From Virgibacillus siamensis (GTDB lineage: Bacteria > Bacillota > Bacilli > Bacillales > Amphibacillaceae): a DNA stretch of 64,000 nt. The position numbers were made by a program, and so were the translations under genes. This document shows, one piece after another, positions 33,797-41,149 of this stretch (the stretch's first letter is position 1; every line of letters starts with the position of its first letter). The notes beneath the pieces were generated by a model. That model made no database searches. It had not been told where the DNA came from and saw only the letters and a list, made by a program, of their open reading frames with translations. The stretch is from assembly GCF_900162695.1 (NCBI RefSeq), contig NZ_FUIH01000006.1:372001-436000 (forward strand), in the 5' to 3' direction.

Positions 33797-33947
33797 GGTT
33801 GATATTTCATCCTGGTTGGTTGATTCTTTGCTGATGAAGGTTGATTAATCTCCAGTGAAGGTTGATTTATTCGCCGCACTGGTTGATTATGTGTACTAAG
33901 GGTTGATATCTTGTCCACTACGGTTGATAACTCCGGAACGGTTGATA
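33797..33947 (+). repeat. Array of 8 GGTTGATW boxes at about 21 bp spacing (array 2)
   Basis: GGTTGAT occurs at 33797, 33818, 33839, 33860, 33881, 33901, 33922 and 33940; intervals are 21, 21, 21, 21, 20, 21 and 18 bp. Between boxes the 13-14 bases differ. Seven of eight boxes continue with A or T-A. The array lies between the DmpA start and the phosphatase terminator. On the minus strand it reads as an open frame with a recurring NQP pattern, a by-product of the 21-bp (7-codon) period. Confidence 0.85.
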
Positions 33948-33988
33948 TCGGAAACAACAATTAATGTGCCATTCACAGGAGTTTATAT

Positions 33989-34022
33989 AAAAAAGCAGAC
34001 TGCCTTTACTCAGCAGCCTGCT
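33989..34022 (-). terminator. Terminator after the alkaline phosphatase gene
   Basis: Minus strand: AGCAGGCTG ... CAGTCTGCT stem followed by TTTTT (A-run 33989-33994 on the plus strand), 17 bp after the stop of the gene at 34039. Confidence 0.8.
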
Positions 34023-34038
34023 CCTACATACTTATCGC

Positions 34039-35400
34039 TTATTTCAAAAAGTTAAAGACTTCATTGGCAATATCGGTATTGTCAATTAATCCGGAGAAGA
34101 CTTCACTTTTCGGTCCATATGCATAAACCGGAACATCCACACCAGTATGTCCGCCGGTTGTGAACCCTGCACCAGCACGCTTGTTGAATACCTCTGAAAT
34201 TGTGCTGTACAGTTTGTCAAAGTCATCGGTATCAGCCGCTTGCTCAATGGTGGCCATTTCGTCATCTGTAAATTCGAAGTTTACATATTCGTTTAATACT
34301 TCTTCAGTATCAGCACCGTCTATGATCTCCTGTGCCATAAATTCCGGAGTGCGTTCAGCCGCTTTGATTGGTTCAGGATTGAAATTATATTCGCCATCCC
34401 GGCCGATGGAGAACCCGCCGGTTGAGTGATCAGCTGTCAGAACAACCTGGGTATGTTTATCCTTTTTGGCAAATTCAACTGCTGCTTCAAATGCCTTCGC
34501 AAAGTCTTCCATTTCGCTCATTGCACTTGTCACATCGTTTGCATGACCCGACCAGTCAATCTGGCTTCCTTCCACCATCAGGAAAAATCCGTTTTTCTCC
34601 TTATCCAACTGCTCAAGTGCTGCTTTCGTCATTTGTTCCAGGGAAGGGTCGGATTCCGGGCGGTCAATGGCTTTAGGCAAGCCAACCGGGGCGAATAGGC
34701 CAAGCATTTGTTCACTGTCGTTTTCCATCATTTCTTCAGTGGAAGTTACATAGTTATAACCGTCACTCTTGAAATCCTTGATAAGATTTCTGTCTTCGCG
34801 GTCAAAATAGCTTGTCCCGCCACCAAGCATAACATCCACTTTATGTTCACCATTAATCATGTCGTCAAAATAATCATCAGCAATATCATTATAATTATTT
34901 CGTGATACATCATGCGCTCCAAATGCAGCCGGAGTTGCATGATTTATTTGGGAAGTAGCCACAAGTCCGGTTGCCATCCCTTTTTCTTTCGCAGCTTCCA
35001 GTACCGTTCCTACGGGCTTGCGATCATTATCGACCGAAATTGCACCATTATAGGTTTTAATACCTGCAGCCATGGAAGTTGCTGCTGCGGCGGAGTCTGT
35101 TACATTTTCTTCCTTGTCCTCGGGGTTGGTGCTTGCCATCCCGACAAAATAATTATCAAATGCAGTGCGTTCCATTTTTGGTGTGGAAGGGTCATCATTC
35201 ATGTAGCGGTATGCTGTTGTATACGCTGGCCCCATACCATCACCAATCATTACGATCACGTTTTTCACTTTTCCATTGTTGGGAGAATTGAACTTGTTCC
35301 CAGCGTCTGCGGTGGTGGATTCGGTCCCGCCAGTCATGGTCAAGACACTTCCTGCGATAAGTGCACAAATTCCTAAAACAGCCAAAAGCCTTTTGTACAT
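34039..35400 (-). CDS. phoA: Secreted alkaline phosphatase
   Basis: The protein is 453 aa. A signal peptide (MYKRLLAVLGICALIAGSVL) precedes the mature enzyme. VIVMIGDGMGPAYTTAYR supplies the first zinc aspartate, NVTDSAAAATSMAAGIKTYNG the phosphoseryl nucleophile (Ser of TDSAAAAT), VEGSQIDWSGHAND and VVLTADHSTGGF further metal ligands, and TTGGHTGVDVPVYAYGP the final zinc His. It releases phosphate from monoesters outside the cell. An upstream TTG would add residues that actually encode the ribosome site GAGGAGG, so ATG 35400 is the start. A lone TTAACA lies upstream; a full PhoP box pair was not found. Confidence 0.93.
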   Translation of the reverse strand: MYKRLLAVLGICALIAGSVLTMTGGTESTTADAGNKFNSPNNGKVKNVIVMIGDGMGPAYTTAYRYMNDDPSTPKMERTAFDNYFVGMASTNPEDKEENVTDSAAAATSMAAGIKTYNGAISVDNDRKPVGTVLEAAKEKGMATGLVATSQINHATPAAFGAHDVSRNNYNDIADDYFDDMINGEHKVDVMLGGGTSYFDREDRNLIKDFKSDGYNYVTSTEEMMENDSEQMLGLFAPVGLPKAIDRPESDPSLEQMTKAALEQLDKEKNGFFLMVEGSQIDWSGHANDVTSAMSEMEDFAKAFEAAVEFAKKDKHTQVVLTADHSTGGFSIGRDGEYNFNPEPIKAAERTPEFMAQEIIDGADTEEVLNEYVNFEFTDDEMATIEQAADTDDFDKLYSTISEVFNKRAGAGFTTGGHTGVDVPVYAYGPKSEVFSGLIDNTDIANEVFNFLK

Positions 35401-35642
35401 GTTTCTCCTCCTCAAAAATTTTTTGTTAATCTACTTCAAGCTTAATGGAAAGGGGTTTTTAGATAAATAGTCGAATAGGTTGATATTTTGTCATATAAAT
35501 TAGTAGGTTTGGAGAATTATAAAGAAAAGGTAAAAAAATAGGAGGAAGGTAGGGATAAAGTTAGATATATCTTAAAAAAGGACTGTATACTGCTGTAAAA
35601 ACAGTACTTAGGTTGGGGGACGGAAGTATGGTGAGTCAAGTG

Positions 35643-35669
35643 AAGGCAGACCTTTTAAAAGCCTGCCTT
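35643..35669. terminator. Hairpin next to the DUF2804 stop
   Basis: AAGGCAG/CTGCCTT stem with an A/T loop. A weak T-tail exists only on the plus strand. Together with 35416-35642, which shows no gene, it separates the phosphatase promoter region from the end of the DUF2804 gene. Confidence 0.4.
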
Positions 35670-35671
35670 TA

Positions 35672-36685
35672 TTACCATGTGGCGGTGTGGTCCTCAATAC
35701 ATCCGAGCAGTTTATCGATCACAAGGGTATCATCATGACGAAGGGTTATTTCACCATAAAAGTGACCAACTATCTGGTACATGTTTGATTTGATTGCAAG
35801 TGCATTGAATGCGGACGTTCTTTTGTAAAATGGCTCAAAGGTCAGCCGTACCTGGTTCGATTGGATGGACCATGGCTGCATTAAATCATGGCGATTATAA
35901 ATAAAGTCAACATCTTCACTTATTTTTGTAATTACCCCGTTTCGGACTGCAGCATTCTCGGTTGATCCTGTGCCATCGGTCCATTTACCGCCGAAGTTTA
36001 ACCCAATGACATCATTTCCTTGGCGTCCGGAAGCCATGCCCCAGTTCCATGTACTTTTCCGCGGCCATATCCCGCGTCCAAAATCCAGAACACCGAAGTC
36101 CGTCTCAGGATTACATGAAAATGTCTTCGTTCCGATTGAGAAGGATCCATCAGCGGGCAGACAGTGGTGTTTGGCAGTGAACTGAAATTGTTTATCACTC
36201 CACGGAACTATCACGTTTAACGTCTCCATGTCTTCAGGATAATGGATGTTAATATCCGCTTTTAATTCTGCTCCCCCAAAGTCTGTACAGTGAATTTTAA
36301 GATTCATATAGTCGTTATTCCATATAAAAAATATACCTGTATCTTTACTCATAGCATTGACAGAGTCCAGAATCTCTTCCGGCATTTGAATATCTTTATT
36401 AAACGGAATAATAAACGTTTTTTCATGAAATTCCTTTGTCTCATATTCCAAATAATATATGAAGCATACAGCCGCATAATCAAGATGACTGATTGTTGCA
36501 GATAACAGTGCTTCCCGGCTGAATACACACCAGTAGTTCCATTTCTTTTTCCGCAGAAAATGACCGGACAGGTTTGCTGTGATGATCGGTTTTTTGGCCC
36601 AGCCGACACTGTCATAATTGAGATTTCCGGATTTGTCACATAATAACACAGGTTCTGTTATTTCACGTTCCATATTAACTGTCAT
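35672..36685 (-). CDS. DUF2804-family protein
   Basis: The protein is 337 aa, starting MTVNMEREITEPVLLCDKSG. The family signatures are the WNYWCVFSREALLSATISHLDYAA segment and, towards the end, DFGRGIWPRKSTWNWGMASG followed by DVIGLNFGGKWTDGTG and a STENAAVRNG segment. No catalytic role is known. The protein is soluble and beta-rich in appearance. AAAGGAG precedes ATG 36685; the frame extends further upstream without a ribosome site. It is divergent from the matrix operon and shares its upstream region. Confidence 0.8.
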   Translation of the reverse strand: MTVNMEREITEPVLLCDKSGNLNYDSVGWAKKPIITANLSGHFLRKKKWNYWCVFSREALLSATISHLDYAAVCFIYYLEYETKEFHEKTFIIPFNKDIQMPEEILDSVNAMSKDTGIFFIWNNDYMNLKIHCTDFGGAELKADINIHYPEDMETLNVIVPWSDKQFQFTAKHHCLPADGSFSIGTKTFSCNPETDFGVLDFGRGIWPRKSTWNWGMASGRQGNDVIGLNFGGKWTDGTGSTENAAVRNGVITKISEDVDFIYNRHDLMQPWSIQSNQVRLTFEPFYKRTSAFNALAIKSNMYQIVGHFYGEITLRHDDTLVIDKLLGCIEDHTATW

Positions 36686-36743
36686 GAAAATCACTCCTTT
36701 GTAATACCATTCGGGATTCAGCAGAAAAATCCTGCACACGTTT

Positions 36744-36974
36744 GTTCTATATTGAGCACAAGGATGTTCTTTAAAAAATACAAAATAATAAGTAAAATCG
36801 AGTAATTTCTTGATAGCGAACGAAAATGGGGGGTAAATTGGATATTCGGCTGTTTTTGGGGTTTTTCAAAATAGTACTTCTGGCATATACTCTACCTAAG
36901 TTCATTATAAAGAACAAAACAAAGAGTGACTTACAACATATTTTTTTACCAATATTGTTCATTAAAAAGAACAA
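36744..36974 (+). promoter_or_regulatory. tapA upstream region with promoter and SinR-type boxes
   Basis: TTTTCA (36863-36868), 17 bp, TATACT (36886-36891) form a plausible sigma-A promoter. GTTCTTT, the SinR recognition heptamer (GTTCTYT), occurs at 36766-36772 and inverted (AAAGAAC) at 36909-36915 and 36966-36972; GTTCTAT at 36744-36750 differs by one base. TTGTTC/GAACAA at 36955-36974 forms an inverted repeat with the last box. In B. subtilis SinR represses tapA through such boxes. The regulator here is inferred. Confidence 0.6.
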
Positions 36975-36994
36975 ATGTGGAAGGAGGGTTATTC

Positions 36995-37939
36995 ATGCGG
37001 AAATCGCGTTTAAGAAAGTTCCGTAATAACTTCAAGCTCATTGTTAACGGTTCACAAATTTTTATGATCTGGTGTTGCCTTTTGATTGCCGGTACTTATT
37101 TTAATACGTACACCAATGCCAGTTTCAATGATATTGAAGAAGTAACCGGAAAAATCCATGTTGATTGGGAGCAGGAAATAGAGGATCCGCCTGGTGACGG
37201 ACAGTGGGATAAAAGTTCATTGGAATCACTTACAGGAAGCGGGGACTATGGTTTCTCTTGTAAGAACGGCGTGTTTGAACTTTATTCCTATATAAAGAAC
37301 AAGAATGGAAGCGAGCCAATGGCTGGACCATCGAAATTTGAGGTTCAATATGCTCCAGATGGTCAAAAAGGACCGAATAAGCCGCATCCCGGCGAAATTA
37401 TTTTTGAAGGAGTAATTCCTGCGCTGGATAGCGGGGAGAAGGCAAAATTGGTTTTTGAAACGGATAACCTGCAGCCTGGAAAATATGTTTTTAAAGCCTA
37501 TCAGCGGCCGGGTCACCCCGGTAAAAGCACACCATGGGGCGGAAAGATAGAGATCACACAGGAAGAAATTGATGCATGCTTTGGTACGCCTGAAACGGAG
37601 TCACAAGAAAAGAATAAAACGAAGACCACTAAGCCTGTAACGTCAGATAAACAGGATAAGGCCAAAGCCGAAAAGGAATCATCCAAGAAACCTGCTTCTG
37701 AGAAAAAGACGGAAAAGCCAAAAGTGAAAGAAGAAACGGAAAGTCAAAAGTCAAAAACTGACAAACAAGAAGAGCAGCATGATTCACCAGATACAAAAAC
37801 TGATGTGAATGAAACAGTGAAACCTGAAAAAGAACAAAAGGAAAGTGAACAGACTCCAGAAAAAAAGAAGAATCAGTCAGTGGAGACCAGTAAGCAAGAT
37901 GAACAAAAGGACTCTGCAAAGGAAGGTGATGCGAAATGA
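36995..37939 (+). CDS. tapA: TapA, amyloid fibre anchoring/assembly protein
   Basis: The protein is 314 aa. A basic N-terminus leads into a hydrophobic signal (FMIWCCLLIAGTYFNTYTNA) followed by SFNDIEE, as in TapA (formerly YqxM). The folded part contains paired cysteines (YGFSCKNGVFELY and EEIDACFG) and LQPGKYVFKAYQRPGHPGKS, matching the KPGIYAFKVYKPAGYP region of B. subtilis TapA. The last 110 residues are a Lys/Glu/Thr-rich disordered tail, longer than in B. subtilis. AGGAGGG at 36980-36986 supports ATG 36995 rather than an earlier ATG at 36926. It overlaps sipW by 4 bp. Confidence 0.9.
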   Translation: MRKSRLRKFRNNFKLIVNGSQIFMIWCCLLIAGTYFNTYTNASFNDIEEVTGKIHVDWEQEIEDPPGDGQWDKSSLESLTGSGDYGFSCKNGVFELYSYIKNKNGSEPMAGPSKFEVQYAPDGQKGPNKPHPGEIIFEGVIPALDSGEKAKLVFETDNLQPGKYVFKAYQRPGHPGKSTPWGGKIEITQEEIDACFGTPETESQEKNKTKTTKPVTSDKQDKAKAEKESSKKPASEKKTEKPKVKEETESQKSKTDKQEEQHDSPDTKTDVNETVKPEKEQKESEQTPEKKKNQSVETSKQDEQKDSAKEGDAK

Positions 37940-38565
37940 CAAAACAAGAAGGAGGCGAACAGAAAGAAGTGAAGCGGATGACAAAGCGAAAAGTTATGAA
38001 ATTTATCAGCAGCACAATTTCGACACTTCTCATCATTGTATTGGTTGGCATGACATTTCTAGTTATTTCTGCAAGAGCATCAGGTGGAGAACCGCAATTG
38101 TTCGGTTATCAGGTGAAAACCGTTTTGTCGGGATCTATGAGTCCCGAATTTGAAACCGGGTCCATCATCCTCGTTGAAAAGCTGAAACAGACGGAAAATC
38201 TGCAAAAGGGTGATGTGATTACATTCAAAGAGAACAGCGATCATCTTGTCACACACCGGATAGTCGAAGTGGTTCAACAGGGTGATGCAGTTCAATACCG
38301 AACAAAAGGTGATAATAATGAAGCCCCTGATATGAATCTTGTACTGCCGGATAACGTGGTCGCGCAGTACACCGGCTTTACAATCCCGTATGTCGGTTAT
38401 CTGCTGAGCTATGCAGGGTCGCCAATGGGAGTAGCAGTACTGTTGATTGTTCCGGGATTATTTCTTCTCGGATATTCCATCATCACCATTCGTCAGGCAG
38501 TTAAGGCGGTGGAGGAGAAGGCAAAATCAGGAAGTCTGTCAGAAGAGGAAAAGCCAATTTCCTAA
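37936..38565 (+). CDS. sipW: SipW-type (ER-type) signal peptidase
   Basis: The protein is 209 aa with an N-terminal and a C-terminal membrane segment. The catalytic serine is in VLSGSMSPEFETGSIILVEK; instead of the lysine of ordinary bacterial signal peptidases there is histidine in HLVTHRIVEVV, the mark of the ER-type enzyme SipW. TKGDNNEAPD is the conserved box E-like segment. SipW processes TapA and TasA and has a separate regulatory role in biofilm in B. subtilis. The start overlaps tapA as ATGA; an internal ATG at 37978 is a possible alternative. Confidence 0.93.
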   Translation: MTKQEGGEQKEVKRMTKRKVMKFISSTISTLLIIVLVGMTFLVISARASGGEPQLFGYQVKTVLSGSMSPEFETGSIILVEKLKQTENLQKGDVITFKENSDHLVTHRIVEVVQQGDAVQYRTKGDNNEAPDMNLVLPDNVVAQYTGFTIPYVGYLLSYAGSPMGVAVLLIVPGLFLLGYSIITIRQAVKAVEEKAKSGSLSEEEKPIS

Positions 38566-38639
38566 GATTGTTTCCCTAATAGTAGGGTTCAATATATATA
38601 CATACCCAAACAGGGTAAAAAACTAAGGAGGAATCAGAA

Positions 38640-39251
38640 ATGGAATTGAAGAAAAAAATGGGCACAGGTATCTTAGCAGGAGCATTGGGTCTATCACTCA
38701 TCGCAGGAGGTACATTCGCAGCGTTTAACGATGTGGAAGCAGTCGGTAACTCGTTTGCTGCAGGGACATTGGATTTGGAGACTAGTACAGATGTTCTGTT
38801 TGATCTTAGCAACTTGAAGCCGGGTGATCATTTCACGAAGACATTGACACTTTCGAATAATGGAACGCTCGCAATTGATGAGGTTCTATTAAGTTCAGCT
38901 TCTGAAGGATGGGTAGACGCCCTTCATCAAAATCTGCCGGATAATGGTGTAAATACCGAAGCGGACTTTTTAAAGCAGTTTGAAGTAGAAGTAATGGGAA
39001 GTACTTTCAACTTAAATCAACTTGTTAACTTGCCAGAATCACAAAAAATCTCAACTGAAGGTGCAGGGGTTGCAGCTTTACAACCCGGTGATTCAATGGA
39101 TTATCAAGTGAAAATTACTTTTAAAGATGATCCGACTAGATATCCTAATTCAAGACTCTTCATACAAAACAAGTACCAAGATGAAGGTACATCAGTTAAT
39201 CTGAGTTTTGAAGCTACACAAATGCCTGGTGAAGATCGGAGCAATGATTAA
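38640..39251 (+). CDS. TasA/CalY-family matrix fibre protein, copy 1
   Basis: The protein is 203 aa. A SipW-type signal peptide (LAGALGLSLIAGGTFAAFND) is followed by the family core: SFAAGTLDLETSTDVLFDLSNLKPGDHFTKTL, SNNGTLAIDEVLLS and, near the end, RLFIQNKYQDEGTSVNLSFEATQM. These correspond to TasA/CalY strands. It is shorter than TasA of B. subtilis (261 aa) and closer in size to CalY/camelysin of the B. cereus group. AAGGAGGA precedes the ATG. It lies between sipW and the larger copy, so both are SipW substrates by inference. Confidence 0.9.
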   Translation: MELKKKMGTGILAGALGLSLIAGGTFAAFNDVEAVGNSFAAGTLDLETSTDVLFDLSNLKPGDHFTKTLTLSNNGTLAIDEVLLSSASEGWVDALHQNLPDNGVNTEADFLKQFEVEVMGSTFNLNQLVNLPESQKISTEGAGVAALQPGDSMDYQVKITFKDDPTRYPNSRLFIQNKYQDEGTSVNLSFEATQMPGEDRSND

Positions 39252-39286
39252 GGAAATTATTTAAAAATCGGATGGGGGAAAGTACA

Positions 39287-40114
39287 ATGAAAATTAAAAA
39301 GCGATTGGCATCGGGTGCAGTTACTGCAACGCTTGGGATATCCCTTATAGGGGTGGGGACATGGGCAGCTTTTAACGATGTTGAACAGGTTAATGGCAGT
39401 GTGGCAGCAGGAACACTGGATCTGGTTTTAAATGAAAGTGGAACAGCAACGAACTTTGACATATCCAAATTGAAGCCCGGCGATCACATGACACGGAATA
39501 TTGAACTGACGAACGAGGGAACTTTAGCTATTAAAGATGTTCTCCTTTCAATTGAAACAGTAAGCTTCCAGGATTATACCGGTACGGAAGGTGATGGCAA
39601 CTGGGGAGACAACGATGTACTTGATTATCTGAATGAGTTTACCGTCACAGTTGCAAAGGTTGGAAATGAAGGAAGCGGTGACGGTGAGTTTCCGAAAGAA
39701 ATTGTTACAAATGTCAGCTTAGGGGACTTTTATTTGGCGTCTGGCACTATGGAAGGGAATCGCGCAGGGGCATCTGCAGCTGAAATTAATGCAGCCCGTC
39801 AAAGAGTATGGGGCAGTGTTGATCCGGATTATATAGATACAGCCTCCAATCGTTTGAATGTGGCAACGGTTAACCCGAATGAGTGGACTGGATTGCCGGT
39901 GGACCCTCGGGATCCGGACATCTTGCAAATATCGATTGAATTTACGGATGATCAAGCGAAAAATGATGACGGAACCTATGTTCAAAACAAATTCCAGGGA
40001 GATTCAGCAAGCATTGAATTTATGTTTGAAGCCCGGCAGTGGGACGGTCAGGACGTTTCGGATGAGGAAGGATATATTGAATCAAACGAACAAGCGGACA
40101 ATGGCAATTTTTAA
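39287..40114 (+). CDS. tasA: TasA, major amyloid-like matrix protein, copy 2
   Basis: The protein is 275 aa and is the closer match to B. subtilis TasA: signal peptide GISLIGVGTWAAFND, then SVAAGTLDL, ISKLKPGDHMTRNIELTNEG, TLAIKDVLLSIETVSF, a middle insertion with ASAAEINAARQRVWGSVDPDYID, NVATVNPNEWTGLPVDP, and NKFQGDSASIEFMFEARQWDGQ with an acidic tail. TasA polymerises into extracellular fibres. ATG 39287 with GGGGGAAA is chosen; an upstream ATG at 39272 is itself part of the ribosome-site region. It is followed by a hairpin without a T-run and then the wall-anchored member. Confidence 0.92.
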   Translation: MKIKKRLASGAVTATLGISLIGVGTWAAFNDVEQVNGSVAAGTLDLVLNESGTATNFDISKLKPGDHMTRNIELTNEGTLAIKDVLLSIETVSFQDYTGTEGDGNWGDNDVLDYLNEFTVTVAKVGNEGSGDGEFPKEIVTNVSLGDFYLASGTMEGNRAGASAAEINAARQRVWGSVDPDYIDTASNRLNVATVNPNEWTGLPVDPRDPDILQISIEFTDDQAKNDDGTYVQNKFQGDSASIEFMFEARQWDGQDVSDEEGYIESNEQADNGNF

Positions 40115-40123
40115 GAAAAATCA

Positions 40124-40150
40124 AAGGTAGAGAGCACTCCTCTCTACCTT
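40124..40150 (+). other. Perfect intercistronic hairpin without U-tract
   Basis: AAGGTAGAGAG/CTCTCTACCTT, 11 bp without mismatch, 5-base loop, followed by ACTAGTTC rather than T residues. Placed between tasA and the LPNTA gene, it could protect the upstream mRNA 3' end or be a processing point that lowers expression of the last gene. Confidence 0.65.
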
Positions 40151-40182
40151 ACTAGTTCAATCTTGCTGGGGGGGTAGGTTAA

Positions 40183-40806
40183 ATGAAAAAGGTTGTGTTA
40201 GCGGTATTAAGTATATTTTTGGTGATCGGTTTTGCTGCAGCAGTTCAGGCCGACGGTGGGGATGGTGCTGATCATACCGATATCCATCTATCAACCCATC
40301 CCAGCAAGGTGTTCTTTCATATCGACAATATCAAACCGGGGGATTATGTCATAAAAGATTTGGAAGTAATGAACAAAGGGGATCAGGCATTCAACTATAA
40401 TTTTACAAATAAATACCTTGATGGATCTCAGAAACTTTATAATGAGCTGCAGGTGGCGATCAAAGCAGGGGGCACTGTTCTTTTTATAGGGAATTTAAAA
40501 GACTTTGAGAAAATTGATCCCAGGAATTTGGATGTTGGTGAATCTGAAAAACTAAATGTCCGAATTGACGTGCCATATGAGCTGGGCAATGAATTTCAAG
40601 GACTGAGCAGCGAGTTCCAATTTAAATTACAGGCCGACAATGCGGCGGCCGGTGTTCCCACATTTCCTGCTGGGAAACAACTTCCAAACACTGCAACAAA
40701 CATGTTTGCTTTTATCTTCTTTGGAATTGCTGTATTGTTAGCCGGGTTAGGGCTTTACGGATACAGCCTGCTGAAGGGAAGACGGGACACCAAGGTTCAT
40801 GATTGA
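40183..40806 (+). CDS. TasA-like protein with an LPNTA sortase signal (cell-wall-anchored matrix protein)
   Basis: The protein is 207 aa. Signal peptide VVLAVLSIFLVIGFAAAVQA; a TasA-like domain with VFFHIDNIKPGDYVIKDLEV and NKGDQAFNYNFTNKYLDGS, corresponding to the KPGD and NNG segments of TasA; then LPNTA at 167-171, a hydrophobic segment FAFIFFGIAVLLAGLGLYGY and basic KGRR tail, a complete cell-wall sorting signal. LPNTA is the motif used by B. anthracis SrtC. It would place a TasA-type domain covalently on peptidoglycan, a candidate anchor or nucleator for fibres. No sortase gene is in the window. The family placement is by pattern only. Confidence 0.78.
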   Translation: MKKVVLAVLSIFLVIGFAAAVQADGGDGADHTDIHLSTHPSKVFFHIDNIKPGDYVIKDLEVMNKGDQAFNYNFTNKYLDGSQKLYNELQVAIKAGGTVLFIGNLKDFEKIDPRNLDVGESEKLNVRIDVPYELGNEFQGLSSEFQFKLQADNAAAGVPTFPAGKQLPNTATNMFAFIFFGIAVLLAGLGLYGYSLLKGRRDTKVHD

Positions 40807-40843
40807 ATGCACAATCCTTCATAAAAACATTCCTACACTTCCG

Positions 40844-40871
40844 AATCCGCTCCACGCCGGAGCGGATTTTT
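40844..40871 (+). terminator. Terminator of the matrix operon
   Basis: AATCCGCTCC-5-GGAGCGGATT followed by TTT. A strong, perfect intrinsic terminator after the LPNTA gene. Confidence 0.9.
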
Positions 40872-41149
40872 GCATCTTCTCATTGTTTTTGAAAGCGCCC
40901 AGTTTGCAATACATATAATAACAAATTTCCGGGTCAGAATGGGGTTAATTGAATTACTACACAAAATACTGAGGCAGAGCAGGTAATCAAATATTCCGAA
41001 CAGTCCTATTAGTTGAAAAACAGGCGTATTTATACTATCATTAGGAAATAAGTACTAGTTCGCATCTTTTATAATGATTGGAATCTCAACACGACACATA
41101 TAAAGATATATGTATCATTTGGTTACTTTCGAATAAGGAGAGGTGAGAT
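40872..41149 (+). other. Intergenic region before the histidine kinase
   Basis: No ORF is seen. A possible promoter lies near 41017-41046 (TTGAAA and TATCAT about 17 bp apart). AAGGAGAGGTGA stands directly before the kinase ATG. A sigma-H consensus was looked for and not found. Confidence 0.4.

Noticed and set aside
33751..33960. Minus-strand ORF with repeating NQP heptads
   Set aside because: It is a direct consequence of the 21-bp array read in frame; it has no ribosome site and its sequence between repeats is not constrained.
35401..35520. PhoP box array before alkaline phosphatase
   Set aside because: Only one TTAACA hexamer was found; the required pairs at about 11-bp phase are missing.
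36926..36994. Longer N-terminus for TapA from ATG 36926
   Set aside because: The extra segment covers a SinR-type box and the true ribosome site AGGAGGG; ATG 36995 gives a normal signal region.
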